Positions 25,467 to 34,635 of a stretch of DNA of 55,086 nucleotides are shown piece by piece. The number at the start of each line of letters is the position of its first letter. Positions within the stretch are counted from its first letter, which is position 1. Below the pieces are notes generated by a model that saw only the letters and a program-made list of their open reading frames with translations, searched no databases and had not been told where the DNA came from. Source of the stretch: Sphingobacteriales bacterium (GTDB lineage: Bacteria > Bacteroidota > Bacteroidia > Sphingobacteriales > Sphingobacteriaceae); NCBI GenBank assembly GCA_015655115.1, contig JAATFQ010000255.1:1-55086 (forward strand), written 5' to 3'. The position numbers and the translations under genes were made by a program.

Positions 25467-25549
25467 CATAGGTAAGCCATGATAAAATGCAGGTCATTTC
25501 TAATTACAACAAAGGAAGATTGGGATACAGCCGTAACATTGTTTAGCTA

Positions 25550-25557
25550 TAGATTTG
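25550..25557 (+). promoter_or_regulatory. Candidate -7 element TAGATTTG
   Basis: TAGATTTG fits the Bacteroidota TAnnTTTG element and lies 21 bases upstream of the NmrA-like start codon. No convincing -33 partner was found. Confidence 0.4.
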
Positions 25558-25578
25558 TATCAACAAAAAAGATAAGCA

Positions 25579-26475
25579 ATGAAAATAACACTCACAGGTT
25601 CGCTGGGAAACATCGGTAACCCATTGACAAAAGATCTGATTTTAAAAGGACATGTAGTTACAGTCATTAGTACAGATCCGGCAAAGGAATCAACTATTAA
25701 AGCACTTGGTGCTAAAGCGGCAATAGGAACTGTGGAAGATGTAGCATTTCTTACCACTGCATTTTCAGGTGCCGATGCTGTTTATTTGATGGAGCCACCG
25801 GTAGACTTCTTCGATAAAGAGCTGGATACCGAAGTTTACTATGGAAAGTTAGGCCGCAACTTCGTGAAAGCAATTCTGAACTCAGGAGTGCAGCACGTGG
25901 TACATTTAAGCAGTATAGGAGCGCACACAAATAAAGGTAACGGGATGCTCCACTTTCATCACTTGGTTGAACAAATATTAAGTGAATTGCCTTCCAGCAT
26001 ATCGTTGACACATATCCGTGCCCTGGCGATATATTACAATCTTCAGAGCTTTATACCTGGGATCAAACATGCCGGAAAGATTACTGCCAATTATGGTGGA
26101 GATGACGTTATCGCCTGGGTTTCACCTGTTGACGTGGCTGACGCGATAGCGGAAGAACTAGAGACTGGTGGGCAGGGAAGGAAGTTCCGCTACGTGGTAA
26201 GTGATGAACTGACCTGTAATGAAACGGCTTCAATATTGGGCGCAGCCATAGGAAAGCCGGATTTAAAGTGGGAAGTCATTCCTGATGAGCAACAACAAGC
26301 CAGACTGGTTTCGATCGGTATGGCAACAGATCAGGCAACCGGCCTGGTTGAAATGAATGCCGCTATGCATACCGGAAAACTATTTGAAGATTATCAGCAG
26401 CACAAACCGTCAGTATTTGGTAAGATAAAGATGAGCGATTATGCCCGGGAATTCGCCAAAGCTTACAATGCTTAG
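25579..26475 (+). CDS. NmrA-like NAD(P)-binding protein
   Basis: A 298-residue atypical SDR of the NmrA/HSCARG type. The N-terminus MKITLTGSLGNIG is a variant of the GxxGxxG dinucleotide motif. It continues with HVVTVISTDPAKES, the block HVVHLSSIGAHTNKGNG and a C-terminal part lacking a clear YxxxK. Such proteins act as NAD(P)H-binding sensors or as quinone and azo reductases. It precedes the SDR at 26514 by 38 bases on the same strand, so the two are probably co-transcribed. Confidence 0.9.
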   Translation: MKITLTGSLGNIGNPLTKDLILKGHVVTVISTDPAKESTIKALGAKAAIGTVEDVAFLTTAFSGADAVYLMEPPVDFFDKELDTEVYYGKLGRNFVKAILNSGVQHVVHLSSIGAHTNKGNGMLHFHHLVEQILSELPSSISLTHIRALAIYYNLQSFIPGIKHAGKITANYGGDDVIAWVSPVDVADAIAEELETGGQGRKFRYVVSDELTCNETASILGAAIGKPDLKWEVIPDEQQQARLVSIGMATDQATGLVEMNAAMHTGKLFEDYQQHKPSVFGKIKMSDYAREFAKAYNA

Positions 26476-26513
26476 GCTGCCGCAACGTATAAGTTAATGT
26501 AATTAAAAACAAA

Positions 26514-27236
26514 ATGAAAAATGTATTAGTTACCGGTGCAAACAAGGGCATCGGCTATGAAGTTGCCAAACAGATGGCTGAGATGGGTTACTTTATTTTT
26601 TTAGGATGTCGTGATCTTCAGAAAGGCCTGGAAGCAGTGAATAGTTTGAAAGAATTGGGTATTTCGAATGTAGAAGCTTTGAAAATCGATGTCTCCGATC
26701 TGAATTCCGTTCAGGAGGCAGCATCAGCACTTTCATCAAAAATTGAAATGCTGGACATATTGATCAATAACGCAGGTACCGCAGGTACGCAGCCCCAGAA
26801 CATTTCACAGTGTGATATGTCGGTTGTGAAAGAATTATTTAACACTAATGTTTTTGGAGCAATCCAGACCACGCAGGAAATGATGCCACTTTTGAAGAAG
26901 GCTATCCAACCGGTAATTGTAAATGTTTCCAGTGAACTGGGTTCCTTAACCATGCAGACCGGTGAAGAGCGTAACTCCAACTGGGATTTGTATCCTATTT
27001 ATGGGTCGACTAAAACCGCACTGAATGCATTTACCATTGCACTGGCTCATGAATTTAAAAACACAAAATTCAGGATCAATAGCGTTACTCCTGGCTATAC
27101 AGCCACAGATCTCAATGGATTTGCCGGCTTCAAGACGGCCGCGCAAGGTGCAAAGCCTATTGTGAAACTGGCTACAATCAATGCTGACGGCCCAACAGGG
27201 AAATTTTTCCGTGATGATAGCGAAGTGCCATGGTAG
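26514..27236 (+). CDS. Short-chain dehydrogenase (SDR)
   Basis: A 240-residue classical SDR. Cofactor motif TGANKGIG (7-14), NNAG (85-88), catalytic Ser139/140 and YGSTK with Tyr163 and Lys167. The C-terminus reads DGPTGKFFRDDSEVPW, close to the DGPTGKFFSEE end of the paralogue at 37023; both belong to the carbonyl-reductase-like plant-type SDR group. An AraC gene follows after 39 bases on the same strand, as at three other places in the window. Confidence 0.93.
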   Translation: MKNVLVTGANKGIGYEVAKQMAEMGYFIFLGCRDLQKGLEAVNSLKELGISNVEALKIDVSDLNSVQEAASALSSKIEMLDILINNAGTAGTQPQNISQCDMSVVKELFNTNVFGAIQTTQEMMPLLKKAIQPVIVNVSSELGSLTMQTGEERNSNWDLYPIYGSTKTALNAFTIALAHEFKNTKFRINSVTPGYTATDLNGFAGFKTAAQGAKPIVKLATINADGPTGKFFRDDSEVPW

Positions 27237-27275
27237 TTTCCGTAAATTGTTATCTTTAATTAAAATTGTAGGTGA

Positions 27276-28190
27276 ATGAAAGAAGTACGCAAGTTAAAAT
27301 CGTTGATCGAATTTCATCGGTCCAGAGGTTTGCCTCCACCGCAACATCCGCTGATCAGCGTGGTAGATTATGCCGCCGTAAGATTGGCGCCGGAAAACAA
27401 CAACGTGAATTGGGTATTTGATTTCTACTCTATAGCACTCAAAAGAAATCTGGGTGCCAAGGTGAAATACGGCCAACAGCAATATGACTTTGACGAAGGC
27501 CTAATGTTTTTCATATCACCGGGCCAGGTTTTTAGTATTGAAGTGCAACAGGTGGAACAGGAAAAAAAATCGGGATGGATGTTGCTGGTCCATCCCGATT
27601 TTTTCTGGAATACGGTCCTGGCAAAAAATATTAAACAATATGAATTCTTTGACTATTCGGTGAATGAAGCTTTGTTTCTGTCAGATACCGAAGAGGCTAT
27701 CCTCGATGGCATCATTCAGAATATCAGGCAGGAGCAGCGTTCTAACATTGATAAATTCAGCCAGAACATCATCATTTCACAGATCGAAACGCTGCTCAAC
27801 TATTCTGAAAGATTTTATCAGAGACAGTTTATCACAAGGAGAATAACCAACCACCAAATACTTGAACGGATGGAGGACATTCTCGCCCGATATTTTGACG
27901 ATGGAAATCTACCCGTCAAGGGGCTTCCGACTGTTCAATATTTAACGCAGGAATTGAATATTTCTCCCGGTTATCTAAGCAGACTCTTAAAGGAACTAAC
28001 AGGATCAAGTACTCAACATCATATACAAAAAAAGATAATAGAAAAAGCAAAGCAGAAGCTTTCTACAACAAATCTCTCTGTTGGCGAAATTGCCTATGGG
28101 TTAGGTTTTGAACACAGTCAATCCTTCAGTAAAATGTTCAAATCAAAGACTAACCTTTCGCCACAGCAATTTCGTTCTTCATTCAATTAG
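27276..28190 (+). CDS. AraC-family transcriptional regulator
   Basis: A 304-residue protein, same length as its paralogue at 12609 and very similar throughout: PQHPLISVVDY, KYGQQQYDFDEG, HPDFFWNTVLAKNIKQYEFFD, then HTH 1 (LTQELNISPGYLSRLLKELTG) and HTH 2 (VGEIAYGLGFEHSQSFSKMFK). It follows the SDR at 26514 and probably controls the NmrA/SDR pair. Its stop codon overlaps the stop of the convergent DinB-like gene by 4 bases. Confidence 0.94.
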   Translation: MKEVRKLKSLIEFHRSRGLPPPQHPLISVVDYAAVRLAPENNNVNWVFDFYSIALKRNLGAKVKYGQQQYDFDEGLMFFISPGQVFSIEVQQVEQEKKSGWMLLVHPDFFWNTVLAKNIKQYEFFDYSVNEALFLSDTEEAILDGIIQNIRQEQRSNIDKFSQNIIISQIETLLNYSERFYQRQFITRRITNHQILERMEDILARYFDDGNLPVKGLPTVQYLTQELNISPGYLSRLLKELTGSSTQHHIQKKIIEKAKQKLSTTNLSVGEIAYGLGFEHSQSFSKMFKSKTNLSPQQFRSSFN

Positions 28191-28654
28191 GAGAGAGTAG
28201 CAAGTTGTTTAATTATCGTGATTTGTCCAAGATGGTAGTAAATGTGTTCGATACAACCATGAAAACTCTTGTAGGCGGAAGAATATCCAGGCAGAATGGG
28301 TTCGTTTAAATCATGTTTTTCAAAGACTGATATTGCAGATGCCAGATCATGAGCAGATTTCAGGTTATCTGCCTGCAATTTGGTCCATTCTTCTTCTGTA
28401 CTGATTTGTGGAACATCAAATCCGTTTATCTCAGGAATTTCAATAGCGACGCCTGAGATCCGCATGATCATTACATTGTTCCAATAGGTCAGATGATGTA
28501 AAAGGCTGGCAATGGTATTAACCGAAGCCGTGGTTTGCGCTGTAGCCACAGCGATTGATACATCTTTTAGTACTTCCCGAATCGAGTTTCCTGTCCAGTT
28601 TCCGCCTTCATGCGCCTCAATTATATGCTGTGCAATTAATGATTTAACTTCCAT
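28187..28654 (-). CDS. DinB-family protein
   Basis: About 155 residues with the DinB/YfiT four-helix pattern: IAQHIIEAHEGGNWTG, TIASLLHHLTYWNNVMIMR and IEHIYYHLGQITIIKQL. The histidines in LLHHLTYW and YYHLGQ fit the usual three-histidine metal site together with HEGGNW. Members act as metal-dependent thiol transferases or hydrolases, often of unknown substrate. The start is set at the second ATG (MEVKSL). It is convergent with the AraC gene. Confidence 0.88.
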   Translation of the reverse strand: MEVKSLIAQHIIEAHEGGNWTGNSIREVLKDVSIAVATAQTTASVNTIASLLHHLTYWNNVMIMRISGVAIEIPEINGFDVPQISTEEEWTKLQADNLKSAHDLASAISVFEKHDLNEPILPGYSSAYKSFHGCIEHIYYHLGQITIIKQLATLS

Positions 28655-28863
28655 AATCAAGATAGTATATACTAAAGAACAGCTTTCAACAAGAAATGTT
28701 CACACACTTTTCAAGCCATTTTGAAGAGTTTAGATAATTCTATTGTTTATAACCGATCCATCAATAATGTAGCTCTCTCTTATAATCATTATTGATAGCA
28801 TTATATCCAAACTTAGTCAACACCTGGCGGTTAGAGCGTTATCTATCATTTAAAACAACTATT

Positions 28864-29802
28864 ATGTTCCATCACTCAAAAGACTTACAATTCAATGCCC
28901 GGGTATCAAAACCTGATCCAGCCTTTGCCAATATTTTATTGGAGCAATTTGGCGGCGAAAATGGCGAGCTCGCAGCTGCCATGCAGTATTTCACCCAGGC
29001 CTTTGGCGCAAAGCTGCCCCATCCCGACAAATATGATATGCTTATGGATATCGCAACGGAAGAGTTTTCCCACCTGGAAATCGTTGGCGCAACGATCCAG
29101 ATGCTACTTAAAGGTGTTAATGGGGAGCTTAAAGATGCTGCTGACCAAAGTGAGATCATGCAGGTAATGGAAGGAAAGGCGACTAAAGAATCTATCATCC
29201 ATGCAGCTTTATCAGCAAACCCTCAGTTCCCGATTATTACGGGCGGCGGGCCAACGTTAAGAAATAGCCAGGGCATTCCATGGTGTGCATCTTACATCCA
29301 TTCAAATGGAGACTTAACAGTGGATTTACGAAGTAACCTCGCGTCGGAGTCACGCGCTAAGCTGGTCTATGAACACTTAATGAAATTCACCGACGACCCT
29401 TACGTAAAGGATACACTTTCATTTCTAATGACAAGAGAAGTAGCCCATTATAAAATGTTCGAAGCAGCGCTGGAAACTATCCAGCCTAACTTCCCTCCAG
29501 GAGTATTGCAGGCGGATCCTCGTTTCACGCAACAATATTTTAATTTTTCACCAGAGAAGAGTGTTAAAGCACCATGGAATGAAGGCGAGATGCCTGATTT
29601 TGGAAAAGAGTGGAAATATATTGCAGATCCGATCAGTTATGTAAAAGAAACAGAAGGCTTAACAGTATCGGACAGCAAAACAGAAAATGAACTGGAGAAA
29701 ACCGAAGAACAGAATATAAAATTGAGCAAAGAAAAAAGTGCCGAAGTAAAAAAAGCAGATCCTAAAGGCGTAGCTCAGTGGAGTGACTATGGCATAAAAT
29801 AA
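28864..29802 (+). CDS. Manganese catalase
   Basis: About 312 residues from the ATG giving MFHHSKDLQFNARV. Family ligands are visible: Glu35 in NGELAAAMQY, Glu67 and His70 in TEEFSHLEIVG, a Glu in AKLVYEHL, and His in TREVAHYKMFEAAL. The fold is a ferritin-like four-helix bundle with a dimanganese site that disproportionates hydrogen peroxide. The last 60 residues are charged and Lys/Glu-rich, a typical tail. A longer in-frame start at 28792 is not family-like. A terminator follows at 29828. Haem is not required. Confidence 0.95.
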   Translation: MFHHSKDLQFNARVSKPDPAFANILLEQFGGENGELAAAMQYFTQAFGAKLPHPDKYDMLMDIATEEFSHLEIVGATIQMLLKGVNGELKDAADQSEIMQVMEGKATKESIIHAALSANPQFPIITGGGPTLRNSQGIPWCASYIHSNGDLTVDLRSNLASESRAKLVYEHLMKFTDDPYVKDTLSFLMTREVAHYKMFEAALETIQPNFPPGVLQADPRFTQQYFNFSPEKSVKAPWNEGEMPDFGKEWKYIADPISYVKETEGLTVSDSKTENELEKTEEQNIKLSKEKSAEVKKADPKGVAQWSDYGIK

Positions 29803-29827
29803 TGCATTTATTTTACTCATGCATCTT

Positions 29828-29859
29828 CAAAAGCCCTGGATCAATTTCCCGGGCTTTTG
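29828..29859 (+). terminator. Rho-independent terminator of the catalase gene
   Basis: CAAAAGCCC (29828-29836) and GGGCTTTTG (29851-29859) form a 9-bp stem with a 14-base loop, followed by a short TTTG run, 25 bases after the catalase stop codon. Confidence 0.75.
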
Positions 29860-29923
29860 TTTGATAACTACAGGATTAATACCTATGTAAATCAGAACAT
29901 AGGCCCGGCGCCCGGCCTTGTTC

Positions 29924-30187
29924 TCAGACGCTCAAATACTTCTTGATCTCCTTAACCGAATTGCCGTTGATCACAATTGCTGCCTTTAACTCCTCAACAG
30001 TAATCTGGAAATTCTGCGCCCATTTAACTAATTCTGCAGGATCACCTGCATTGATTTCGCGATGCTCCATTTCATCCACGAATGGTTCAAGTGTGTCACT
30101 ATCACTTTCGAGTTCGTAACGTTCCCTGATCTCGTCCGGATCCGGAATATTTTCTTCATTCCAAAGGCTAAAATCGTTCTCTTCCAT
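29924..30187 (-). CDS. DUF3606 domain protein
   Basis: About 87 residues. The second half (DPAELVKWAQNFQITVEELKAAI, then GNSVKEIKKYL) is the DUF3606 pattern, a small helical domain widespread in soil bacteria. The first half is very acidic (EENDFSLWNEENIPDPDE onward). The start at the second ATG is preferred. It is divergent from the KTSC gene across 126 bases that should contain both promoters. Function unknown. Confidence 0.82.
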   Translation of the reverse strand: MEENDFSLWNEENIPDPDEIRERYELESDSDTLEPFVDEMEHREINAGDPAELVKWAQNFQITVEELKAAIVINGNSVKEIKKYLSV

Positions 30188-30313
30188 AATCATATTTATC
30201 AGCTATCCTAACATTGCCCAGACCGAATAGTTTTTGTTTTATCCGGAACAATTTTTTTAGCCGATATATACTACAATGACCATTTATATGCAACTTTAAA
30301 GAAATACTAAATC

Positions 30314-30553
30314 ATGCCTTCAGCCGTAATAGCAGCTTTTAATTATGACAGCGCCACCCACACCCTGACTGTGCGATACCATTCTGGCAGGGTATATAAT
30401 TACCTGAATGTACCAGAGGATATTTATAAGAAAATGCGGGCTACAATAGCAAAAGGAGTTTGGTTTAACAGGCATATTAAAGGCAAATACCCTTTTCAGG
30501 AGATTACACCCGGACTGGGACAAAATACGCTCTTCGAACCTCCAGAATCTTAA
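30314..30553 (+). CDS. KTSC-domain protein
   Basis: A 79-residue protein matching the KTSC domain: VIAAFNYDSATHTLTVRYHSG, then YNYLNVPEDIYKKM, and the end VWFNRHIKGKYPFQ. The domain was first noticed at the C-terminus of lysyl-tRNA synthetases and also occurs as stand-alone proteins; its role is unknown, with nucleic-acid binding proposed. It sits between DUF3606 and DUF72 genes. Confidence 0.9.
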   Translation: MPSAVIAAFNYDSATHTLTVRYHSGRVYNYLNVPEDIYKKMRATIAKGVWFNRHIKGKYPFQEITPGLGQNTLFEPPES

Positions 30554-30668
30554 CTGCATACCAACAGTAACTTACGAAAACTTTTATAATGGACATCATG
30601 TTATACCCACGGTTGCGGGATCCATTTGAGCAATGCACCATATGTTTTAAGTATAGTTATCAGACAAC

Positions 30669-31394
30669 ATGAAATACATTATTGGCTGTTCAGGATTTCA
30701 TTATAAACACTGGAGGGGCGAATTTTATCCGGAGAACCTTCCTGCCAGGAAATGGTTTGGATTCTATTGCGAACATTTTGCAACCTTAGAACTCAATGCT
30801 ACATTCTACCGTTTTCCCAAGCTTTCAACACTCCAGGAATGGTACAGGCAATCGCCAGATGGCTTCATATTCTCAGTCAAAGTACCAAGGTCAATTACTC
30901 ATTTCAAAAAACTAAACAATGCCTCTGGCATGGTCAGCGACTTTTATGGACTGTTGCAGGATGGCTTACAAGAAAAATTAGGTGGCGTACTTTTTCAGTT
31001 CCCTCCAAACTTTTCTTTTACAGAAGATCACCTTCAGCGAATTATCGACAGCGTTGACCCTTCATTTGAAAATGTAGCAGAGTTTAGGCATAGGAGCTGG
31101 TGGAATACAGATGCGATCGAAAAACTGGGCAGACATCAGATTGCTTATTGCGGAATGAGCCATCCCGATTTCCCTACCGATGTAATAGAAAATACCAGCC
31201 ATCTTTATTATAGAATGCATGGTTATGATCAGCTATATGCTTCAGGTTACTCTAAAATGGAACTTACATCGATTTTGAATAAGATACAAATGATGAAGCA
31301 TATCGAACGGGCCTACATCTATTTCAATAATGATATAAACGGTTTTGCGACACAAAATGCAGAGCGCTTAATTAAACTGACCATTGATACATGA
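30669..31394 (+). CDS. DUF72 (YecE-like) family protein
   Basis: A 241-residue TIM-barrel-like protein with the DUF72 signature: IIGCSGFHYKHWRGEFYPEN, then FATLELNATFYRFPK, VKVPRSITHFKKL, GGVLFQFPPNFSF and YYRMHGYDQLYASGYS. The function of DUF72 is not established. Its stop codon overlaps the start of the next gene by 4 bases (ATGA), which indicates translational coupling with the sugar dehydrogenase. Confidence 0.92.
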   Translation: MKYIIGCSGFHYKHWRGEFYPENLPARKWFGFYCEHFATLELNATFYRFPKLSTLQEWYRQSPDGFIFSVKVPRSITHFKKLNNASGMVSDFYGLLQDGLQEKLGGVLFQFPPNFSFTEDHLQRIIDSVDPSFENVAEFRHRSWWNTDAIEKLGRHQIAYCGMSHPDFPTDVIENTSHLYYRMHGYDQLYASGYSKMELTSILNKIQMMKHIERAYIYFNNDINGFATQNAERLIKLTIDT

Positions 31395-32806
31395 AAAATT
31401 ACATCTACTCCTCCTTGATCTTACTATTACTAATCTGTACTTCGTTTATCCCGGTTAAAAAGGAAGATATTGAATTTGAAACCCGCATAGTAGCTTCTGG
31501 ACTAAGCGACCCCTGGTCTGTAGTGTATGGCCCTGATGGTAACCTCTGGGTAACCGAATCTAAGGGGTATCGGGTGCTTAAACTAGATTTGCATACAGGT
31601 CAGCGCAATATTATATTGGATCTGAACCATGCCCGGGAATTCCCGGCTTTCGATCAACTAAAGAAAGCCGGACTATTAACGCCGCAAGGGGGACTTATGG
31701 GACTTGCACTTCATCCGGATTTTCTTAATGGCAAACCATACGTCTATCTTTCTTATGTGTACAGGCACCTGCAAGGGAACCAGTTTCTGTTAAAACTAAC
31801 AAGGTATCGTTATGAATCAAGTCAAAATCAACTGGATTCTGCAAGGGTCATATGTGACACCATTCCGGCCAGTAACGATCACAATGGGGGGCGCATGCTA
31901 ATTGCACAAGTAGATGGAAAGCCTTATTTATTTTACGGCGTAGGTGACCAGGGTTCAGGCCAGTTCGCTAATGGCGGGCGGACAAACAGAGCACAACAGG
32001 CAAATAGTTATGAGGGCAAAATCCTAAGATTTGAACTGGAACCAGGGAAGCTTAATAATTGGATACCAGGGGACAATCCAATTGACGGTAATAGTGCCGT
32101 ATGGACAATTGGCCATCGCAACCCCCAAGGCCTTGCCTTTACAATTATCAATGGCAAAGAGAAACTGTATTCATCTGAACATGGGCCTTATTCTGATGAC
32201 GAAATCAATCTGATTGAAAAAGGCAGTAACTATGGGCATCCGCTGATTATTGGCTATGCTGACGGAAATTACAGCGGTCTTGCCGCCGCTGTTTCAGATG
32301 AAAAGAAGTATCCAGGAAAATGGCACACCAGCTACCCCCTGATCAGCAATGAAAATAGAAATGCAGACTCCATTGGCCCAGGCTTCAAAGAGCCGGTGAT
32401 GAGCTTATATCCAACCGACAAGAAAACCCTTTCTCGTCTTTTCACAAAAATCCAGCTCGGCGAGAAGACCAGTTGGCTTTCTTATGCCCCATCAGGCATC
32501 GCAATATATCGATCTGCTGCAATTCCTGGTTGGCAACAATCACTACTGGTAACCTCATTGAAAACCGGGAAGCTCCTGCGGCTTAAAATTAATCAGGATG
32601 GCAAAGTCAATCCGCATGTTTTTGAATATGTGCCCTCCAGGGCACGCTACCGGGATGTTACCGTATCAGCGGACGGTACAAAAATTTACCTGGCGACAGA
32701 CAGTTCTGCTATCACTTCTGGTCCTACGACTGAGAATCCAAAAGTGACCAGTTACCGCGGCTGTATTCTCGAACTCAACTATAAAAGGAAGGCCTTAAAT
32801 CTCTGA
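31391..32806 (+). CDS. PQQ-dependent sugar dehydrogenase (Gdh/sorbosone type)
   Basis: A 471-residue six-bladed propeller with an N-terminal hydrophobic export signal (MKNYIYSSLILLLLICTSF). Conserved blocks: WSVVYGPDGNLWVTE, GGLMGLALHPDFLNG, SNDHNGGRM with the likely catalytic histidine, IGHRNPQGLAF and LIEKGSNYGHPLI. Members oxidise aldose sugars in the periplasm using PQQ and calcium. No PQQ biosynthesis genes are visible here, so cofactor would come from elsewhere in the genome or the environment. A lipobox is possible but weak, with isoleucine before the cysteine. Confidence 0.92.
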   Translation: MKNYIYSSLILLLLICTSFIPVKKEDIEFETRIVASGLSDPWSVVYGPDGNLWVTESKGYRVLKLDLHTGQRNIILDLNHAREFPAFDQLKKAGLLTPQGGLMGLALHPDFLNGKPYVYLSYVYRHLQGNQFLLKLTRYRYESSQNQLDSARVICDTIPASNDHNGGRMLIAQVDGKPYLFYGVGDQGSGQFANGGRTNRAQQANSYEGKILRFELEPGKLNNWIPGDNPIDGNSAVWTIGHRNPQGLAFTIINGKEKLYSSEHGPYSDDEINLIEKGSNYGHPLIIGYADGNYSGLAAAVSDEKKYPGKWHTSYPLISNENRNADSIGPGFKEPVMSLYPTDKKTLSRLFTKIQLGEKTSWLSYAPSGIAIYRSAAIPGWQQSLLVTSLKTGKLLRLKINQDGKVNPHVFEYVPSRARYRDVTVSADGTKIYLATDSSAITSGPTTENPKVTSYRGCILELNYKRKALNL

Positions 32807-33286
32807 TAACTGTAATATTGTGTCGCTTGTCCAATTTAATGTTTATCGTCACAAATCTAAAGAAATTCGAAGGATCTCATATTTAAAGACTTAAACACAC
32901 CGGTAAGCAGCCAGCATTCGGCCTTCAAATAGACTGACCGACTTAAACTCAACTGAAGAACGGATAAGGTTTACCAAGTCATGTGTTTGGGATTTATCTA
33001 TATTATCAGCAATGACCAGCGCATTGGCTGTAAGTTTGGGATATAACAATTGTTCATTCTCCTATCCACATAAGTGCCAGCTCCCTGTCCGGGATTTTCT
33101 TTTTGTTCCAGCTGACGCGTCACTGCATAACGAATCACCGGTTTTGTTCCTTGCCAGCCACCAAAAATGGCAAAACAAAAACACTTTGTTTTTAAAGAAA
33201 TTAAATACACCTTTATTTAACCAAATGATTTCAATTATAATATAACATTCTAATCATTTATCACGTTAAGAAAAATAGAAATTGGC
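32807..33286. other. Intergenic stretch containing a methyltransferase remnant
   Basis: Apart from the fragment at 32891-33061, no supported gene is present. Several short frames around 33065-33245 lack recognisable features. Confidence 0.4.
32891..33061 (-). pseudogene. C-terminal fragment of an O-methyltransferase-like gene
   Basis: The minus strand encodes ENEQLLYPKLTANALVIADN, then NLIRSSVEFKSVSLFEGRML and AAYRCV, ending at TAA (32891-32893). The LxPKLxxxALVIADN and LFEGRMLAAYR blocks resemble the C-terminus of class I SAM-dependent O-methyltransferases. An in-frame TAG lies immediately upstream and no SAM-binding glycine motif is found, so only about 57 codons remain. The family assignment is tentative. 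Confidence 0.5.
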
Positions 33287-33946
33287 ATGAAAAATTCAAG
33301 GAATGACATATTCGATTTAAATCTTTGCATCAGAGGATTAGGCAATTTAGTGACTGATTTGCACTCAGACATTTATGAATATGCCTACATTCTTACATTC
33401 AGGCGATCTATGAAGATATATGCTAAAGAGTTTTATGATCCAGATGATGCTCCTATGAATGATCTTGAGTATTTCTTAACCACAGGCGATTTATATGTTA
33501 CCAATTGTTATTGGTCCATAATAAAGCTTATTGATTACAAACTTGAATTGACGAAAAGGTTTGGAATAGATGAGACTGACGACTTGCTGAATGATGCAAT
33601 TATTTTAGAATCGGAAAGGTATAAGCCTTATTGTCTGATCAGTAAACGCTCAAAAAGCTACAAGAAATTGGTACTTTACTATGAGCGTTTACTGGTTGAG
33701 TCTATAAAATCCTTGTATACTTACGCCTGTGTGTTGACGGCTCAGAGTTACAAGATACCGCGAGTGCTCACAAAGCAATTTGAATTGGCAGAACCAGATT
33801 GTTACAGATTGTTAAACTCCGACGATAACAACGTATTGCTGCTCAATGCACTTATTGTTGATTTAAAAATAGTCCTTCTTGATCTAAAGCGAATAAAAGC
33901 AGAAATGCTTTTTAAGACCATATTAAACAAACGTAGCCCGGTATGA
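33287..33946 (+). CDS. Uncharacterised soluble protein
   Basis: A 219-residue, mostly helical protein without signal peptide or membrane segments. I recognise no family or motif. It is rich in Leu, Asp, Tyr and Lys, with tyrosine-rich helices such as YEYAYILTFRRSMKIYAKEFY. It is single-gene, on the plus strand, between the sugar dehydrogenase region and the convergent HxlR gene. AT-rich codon use resembles the neighbouring accessory genes. Confidence 0.7.
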   Translation: MKNSRNDIFDLNLCIRGLGNLVTDLHSDIYEYAYILTFRRSMKIYAKEFYDPDDAPMNDLEYFLTTGDLYVTNCYWSIIKLIDYKLELTKRFGIDETDDLLNDAIILESERYKPYCLISKRSKSYKKLVLYYERLLVESIKSLYTYACVLTAQSYKIPRVLTKQFELAEPDCYRLLNSDDNNVLLLNALIVDLKIVLLDLKRIKAEMLFKTILNKRSPV

Positions 33947-34071
33947 TAAATAACTTGATTGTCCTCTAAAATCCCGTCATCAATCCTGGCTCCAATATTA
34001 GAACGATAGATTAAAAAAACAGATAAATGTATGCAGATCTAGGCTAGGCCATAGAGTTGCAAACACGGAAT

Positions 34072-34437
34072 TTATCGGCCTGTGATCTTGTGCCGATGCT
34101 TTGTTCCCCATTCAGCAAGTTCTATAATCACTGATTTTAACGTGTGACCATAGTCGGTCAGCTCGTAGGTTACCGTAATCGGCTTTGTTACATTTACAGT
34201 CCGGGTAATAAGCCCGTTAATCTCCAGATCCTGTAACTCTTTGGAGAGCATCTTAGCACCCAGACCGTCAATCTGTCGCTGTAAATCTGTAAAATTCTTT
34301 TTACCATAGAGCAGAACGCTGATTACTTTGATCTTCCATTTACCGCTGATCAGATCAAGTGTATCCTGTATTGCGAAAAGTGTTTTGGAACAATCACCCT
34401 GCACATTTTCTACTGTAATATTTTTCTCCATTTCCAC
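34072..34437 (-). CDS. HxlR-family transcriptional regulator
   Basis: A 121-residue winged-helix protein: a segment with Cys15 just before TLFAIQDTLDLISGKWKIKVI, then NFTDLQRQIDGLGAKMLSKEL (recognition), LEINGLITRTV, YELTDYGHTL and ELAEWGTKHR. The cysteine in the GDCSKT segment near the N-terminus is placed like the redox or electrophile-sensing cysteine of HypR/QorR-type relatives, so sensing is possible (inference). It is divergent from the SDR at 34636, with a palindromic operator candidate between. An alternative start lies two codons downstream. Confidence 0.9.
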   Translation of the reverse strand: MEMEKNITVENVQGDCSKTLFAIQDTLDLISGKWKIKVISVLLYGKKNFTDLQRQIDGLGAKMLSKELQDLEINGLITRTVNVTKPITVTYELTDYGHTLKSVIIELAEWGTKHRHKITGR

Positions 34438-34456
34438 ATTATCCTAAGGGAACCCA

Positions 34457-34508
34457 CTTTACTTGAGGAAACCCATATCAAAAGTAAAGTTAACTTTATT
34501 TACATTTG
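34457..34508. promoter_or_regulatory. Palindrome and promoter in the HxlR/SDR intergenic region
   Basis: TAAAGTTAACTTTA (34485-34498) is a 14-bp perfect palindrome. In addition CTTTACTT (34457-34464) and AAGTAAAG (34482-34489) form a second inverted repeat that overlaps it. TACATTTG (34501-34508) fits the -7 element TAnnTTTG for the plus-strand SDR and lies right next to the palindrome, so a bound repressor would cover the promoter. Assignment to the HxlR protein is inference. Confidence 0.55.
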
Positions 34509-34635
34509 ACGCATAATTTATCCACAATAAAATGAAAATAAATATTATGCAAGCCTTTAAACCGAACCATGGTGAACTCATGCACTACTGAAAAACAAAA
34601 TTGAAAAACTACTAATAAAAACAAATTTATACTCC

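Noticed and set aside
30320..30559. Minus-strand frame opposite the KTSC gene
   Set aside because: Antisense shadow; the KTSC pattern is clear on the plus strand.
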